Below are positions 61,317-64,000 of a DNA stretch of 64,000 bases, piece after piece (the stretch's first letter is position 1; each line of letters opens with the position of its first letter). A model generated the notes under the pieces. That model was not told the origin of the DNA and did no database searches. It saw only the letters and a list, made by a program, of their open reading frames with translations. A program made the position numbers and the translations under genes. Source of the DNA: Methylophilus sp. DW102 (GTDB lineage Bacteria; Pseudomonadota; Gammaproteobacteria; Burkholderiales; Methylophilaceae); NCBI RefSeq assembly GCF_037076555.1, contig NZ_AP029023.1:310001-374000 (forward strand). Reading direction: 5' to 3'.

Positions 61317-62273
61317 TTAGTCTGCGTCTGATAAATGCTTATATTGTTCTGTGGCGTTCAGCAGGGCAAGGCAGGTACCTGCCTCCATCGCGGAGTGACC
61401 AGCATCCGGCACCATCACAAACTTGGCGTGAGGCAGAACTTGGCTCAGTGCCCAAGCCGTTTGCGGTGGGCACACCATGTCATAACGGCCCTGAACAATT
61501 GTCGTTGGAATGTGCGTCAGTTGTTTGCCCGCATCGGAGAGCATCTGCTCACCATCCACAAAACAGAGATGCCGGATGTAATGAATTTGTACCCGTGCGC
61601 GGGCGAGCTCCACCTGGCCATCCGGGGCGCTGCTGTCAGCCTTGGGCAGCAGGCTCATGATGCTGGATTCAAATGCATTCCAATGAATTGCCGCCGGAAT
61701 ACTGACGATAGGGTCAGGATCGAACACCTGGGTTGCATAGTACTCCAGTACCTGGCTGCGCTGCGCTTCTGGGACTGGGGCTAGTAATGCCTGCCATGCT
61801 TCAGGAAAAAACAATGCAACCTGTCCCAGAAACCAGTTAATTTCATGTGGCCTGCTTAGAAAGATGCCACGCAAGGTCAGGCTGATCACCTGATTCGGAT
61901 GTTGATTGGCATAAGCCAGCGCCAGGGTGCTGCCCCATGATCCGCCGAAGACATGCCAGCGTGAAATATTTAGCCTGGTCCTAATCTGTTCAATATCGGC
62001 AACCAGATGTTGGGTTGTGTTGTCTTGAATTTCTCCCGCCGGTATGCTGCGGCCGCAGCCGCGCTGATCAAACAGAATGATGTGGTAATGCGCAGGATCA
62101 AAAAAGCGCCGTTGCGCAGGATTGCAGCCGCTGCCCGGGCCACCGTGCAAAAAAATCACGGGAACCCCTTCTGGATTCCCGCACTGCTCAACATAGATAG
62201 AATGTAACGAAGTGGCAGCAAGATGCCACTGTTTGAATGGTTGGCATTCGGGAAAGAGGGCGAGGTTCTTCAT
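61317..62273 (-). CDS. pip: Prolyl aminopeptidase
   Basis: Cytoplasmic alpha/beta hydrolase of 318 residues of peptidase family S33 that removes N-terminal proline. The oxyanion motif is 'FLHGGPGSGCNPAQRRFFDP', the nucleophile Ser112 in 'GGSWGSTLALA', and the catalytic His in 'PDAGHSAME'. 'LFDQRGCGRSIPAG' is a strong family mark. Length matches the Xanthomonas/Neisseria type. It shares a 302-base divergent region with xoxF and lies just before the YihY-cNMP gene on the same strand. Confidence 0.94.
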   Translation of the reverse strand: MKNLALFPECQPFKQWHLAATSLHSIYVEQCGNPEGVPVIFLHGGPGSGCNPAQRRFFDPAHYHIILFDQRGCGRSIPAGEIQDNTTQHLVADIEQIRTRLNISRWHVFGGSWGSTLALAYANQHPNQVISLTLRGIFLSRPHEINWFLGQVALFFPEAWQALLAPVPEAQRSQVLEYYATQVFDPDPIVSIPAAIHWNAFESSIMSLLPKADSSAPDGQVELARARVQIHYIRHLCFVDGEQMLSDAGKQLTHIPTTIVQGRYDMVCPPQTAWALSQVLPHAKFVMVPDAGHSAMEAGTCLALLNATEQYKHLSDAD

Positions 62274-62361
62274 AGAGGGTTTTCTTTAACTATTTGATTT
62301 TATTTGTAAAAATTTATTTCCAATGAGACGGTGGAAAAATTCAAAAAATAATTTGAAAAAA

Positions 62362-62381
62362 TTGTAACCAATTTGTAACCA
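62362..62381 (+). promoter_or_regulatory. Direct repeats upstream of xoxF promoter
   Basis: Two exact copies of ttgtaacca at 62362-62370 and 62373-62381, 11 bases apart (one helical turn), ending 5 bases before the -35 box. This is the usual layout for a response regulator that activates transcription. Confidence 0.5.
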
Positions 62382-62386
62382 AAGTG

Positions 62387-62415
62387 TTGCAATTGAAAAC
62401 AAATTGTTCTATATT
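62387..62415 (+). promoter_or_regulatory. Probable xoxF promoter
   Basis: TTGCAA (62387-62392), 17-base spacer, TATATT (62410-62415). Transcription would begin near 62422, leaving a leader of about 150 bases before the ATG at 62576. The leader has 'ggaga' as ribosome site just before the start and no obvious open frame. Confidence 0.6.
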
Positions 62416-62575
62416 GCAATCCTCACATGTGGCAAGTGACAATTTCCAAGTTAGTTCAGGATAATTTCCCTTGTCTCTGGTGTGTAAAGTGTGTGCCTTT
62501 TATGCTCATTCCTAGTGTCAGCAAATCAGGTGCACACCTAATATTAAACCCTTAGTACTAACTTTGGAGATCAAT

Positions 62576-64000
62576 ATGCAAGTTAACAAAATCAAACTGG
62601 CCCTGGGTCTGGTAGCTGCTTTGCCAATGGTTGCATTCGCTGCTGCTGACCAAGAAGCTGCGATGAAAGATGCCAACAACTGGGCACACCCACGCGCTAA
62701 CCATTTCAACCAAGGCTACAGCAACCTGGCTCAAATCAACAAAGGTAACGTTAAAAACCTGAAAGCAGCCTGGACATTCGCAACCGGTGTAAACCGTGGT
62801 CACGAAGGTTCTCCAGTGGTTGTGGGTAACATGATGTATGTACATACAGCATTCCCAAACAACGTATACGCTCTGGATTTGAACGACAACCAAAAAATCG
62901 TTTGGTCCTATTTCCCAAAACAAGACCCAAGCGTACAAGCAGTTCTGTGCTGTGACAACGTTTCTCGTGGTCTGGGCTACGGCGACGGCAAAATCTTCTT
63001 GCAACAAAACGACGGCATGCTGGTTGCTTTGGATGCAAAAACTGGTGCTAAAGTTTGGGACGTTAAAAACACTGATCCAAAAGTCGGTGCAACTAACACC
63101 AACGCACCACACGTGATCAAAGACAAAGTACTGACTGGTTGCTCAGGTGCTGAGTTCGGCGTACGTTGCTTTATTGTTGCTTATAACATTAAAGATGGTT
63201 CTCTGGCATGGAAAGCCTACTCTACAGGCCCAGATAGCGAAACATTGCACGACGCTAACACTAACAAAGAAAACCCACAGTACAACGCGCTGTCTGTTTA
63301 TGAAGACGTGAACGGTGGTAACAAACAAGGCGGTTCTTTCAAAAAGATCCCTAACGACCAACTGAAAATCGGCGAAAAAGAACTGGGTACACGTACTTGG
63401 TTGAAACCACAAGCTGTGAAAGACGGCTGGCAACATGGTGGTGGTTCCGTATGGGGCTGGTGGCCATATGATGCCAAGACAAACTTGGTATACTACGGTT
63501 CAGGTAACCCATCCGTTTGGAACCCAGACGTACGTCCAGGTGACAACAAATGGTCCATGACAATCACTGCACGTGATCTGGACACTGGTGTTGCTAAATG
63601 GGCAATGCAAATGACACCACACGATGAGTGGGACTACGACGGTATTAACGAAGTGATCCTGTTCGACAAAGGTGGCAAAACATACGCATGGCACCATGAC
63701 CGTAACGGCTTTATCTACACATGGCAAGCTAACAACGGTACATTGGTTGCTGCTGAAAAAGTGCACCCATTTGTTAACTGGGCTAACAGCGTTGACCTGA
63801 AAACAGGTGTACCAGACAAACTGGCATCTGCTTCTACACACCAAGACTACAACGCTAAAGGTGTATGTCCAGCGGCTCTGGGTACTAAAGACCAACAGCC
63901 AGCGGCTTACTCACCAAAAACTGGTTTGATGTACACACCATTGAACCACGTATGTATGACATACGAGCCAGTTGAGTCCAAATACGTTGCTGGTCAACCA
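62576..64000 (+). CDS. xoxF: Lanthanide-dependent methanol dehydrogenase XoxF, N-terminal part
   Basis: First ~475 residues of a PQQ-dependent periplasmic alcohol dehydrogenase; the frame runs off the right edge without a stop (full family length ~600). Signal peptide ends near 'MVAFAA'. Propeller motifs, the adjacent Cys pair in 'AVLCCDNVSRG' and 'GCSGAEFGVRC' are typical. The catalytic site reads D353-Y-D355 in 'HDEWDYDGINE'. The second Asp marks lanthanide-binding XoxF; Ca2+-dependent MxaF has Ala there ('DFAG'). Codons are biased to a small set (aac, cca, gct), indicating high expression. Clade within XoxF was not determined; XoxF4 is expected for this family. Confidence 0.93.
   Translation, partial: MQVNKIKLALGLVAALPMVAFAAADQEAAMKDANNWAHPRANHFNQGYSNLAQINKGNVKNLKAAWTFATGVNRGHEGSPVVVGNMMYVHTAFPNNVYALDLNDNQKIVWSYFPKQDPSVQAVLCCDNVSRGLGYGDGKIFLQQNDGMLVALDAKTGAKVWDVKNTDPKVGATNTNAPHVIKDKVLTGCSGAEFGVRCFIVAYNIKDGSLAWKAYSTGPDSETLHDANTNKENPQYNALSVYEDVNGGNKQGGSFKKIPNDQLKIGEKELGTRTWLKPQAVKDGWQHGGGSVWGWWPYDAKTNLVYYGSGNPSVWNPDVRPGDNKWSMTITARDLDTGVAKWAMQMTPHDEWDYDGINEVILFDKGGKTYAWHHDRNGFIYTWQANNGTLVAAEKVHPFVNWANSVDLKTGVPDKLASASTHQDYNAKGVCPAALGTKDQQPAAYSPKTGLMYTPLNHVCMTYEPVESKYVAGQP

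Overview
The window is a chromosomal stretch of a Gram-negative betaproteobacterium, most likely a methylotroph of the family Methylophilaceae (Methylophilus-like; the genus is a guess). The main evidence is the right edge: a large, strongly expressed PQQ alcohol dehydrogenase with the Asp-Tyr-Asp signature of lanthanide-dependent methanol dehydrogenases (XoxF). A fused SoxYZ-like carrier of the type associated with quinoprotein dehydrogenases (15.0 kb) supports this. The rest is conserved housekeeping genes plus an accessory stretch from about 41.9 to 61 kb. No phage, insertion sequence or CRISPR array was seen. Layout: 0-9 kb holds the end of a dicarboxylate/amino acid symporter, an acetyltransferase, an EamA transporter behind a structured leader, ampD, a Na+/Ca2+-exchanger-type protein, the pilSR two-component pair (minus strand) and a sigma factor / DUF3619 / DUF3106 group. 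9-20 kb holds pbpG, gcvH, an fmdB-DUF502-aspS run, apt, a VOC protein, the SoxYZ-like gene behind a CRP-type palindrome, yjbQ, yegQ, a CBS protein, and a MarR regulator with an operator-covered promoter followed by an NTF2-like protein and a second EamA transporter. 20-30 kb is a long plus-strand run: yebC-ruvCAB, then ybgC-tolQRAB-pal-cpoB (cell envelope constriction), then queE-queC. 30-42 kb: rpsP-rimM-trmD-rplS, an O6-alkylguanine methyltransferase, xerD, a non-coding 0.8 kb with a REP-like hairpin and a long imperfect inverted repeat, folB/plsY (divergent), tsaD, and the macromolecular-synthesis group rpsU-yqeY-dnaG-rpoD followed by tRNA-Ile(CAU). 42-62 kb is accessory: a DUF4398 lipoprotein broken by a frameshift, coupled to an OmpA/DUF4398 lipoprotein; an exported histidine-repeat protein; two membrane-anchored proteins and a lipoprotein of unknown function; three GGDEF-EAL proteins with different periplasmic sensors; a general porin; a FadL-type channel next to a YfiR/YfiN-like pair; a TPR-2OG-Fe(II) oxygenase fusion; a YihY-cyclic-nucleotide-domain fusion; and prolyl aminopeptidase. 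62.3-64 kb is the xoxF control region and the first three quarters or so of the gene. Functionally the window combines envelope maintenance (tol-pal, pbpG, ampD, porins), translation (aspS, trmD, tsaD, yegQ, ribosomal proteins), DNA repair (ruvABC, methyltransferase, xerD), c-di-GMP signalling with several external inputs, and C1 oxidation. The features most worth a second look are the histidine-repeat protein, the YfiR-DGC/PDE-FadL cluster, the CRP-like site before the SoxYZ-like gene, the alternative-hairpin leader before the first EamA gene, the MarR operator/near-leaderless start, and the inverted-repeat element at 34.1-34.6 kb.
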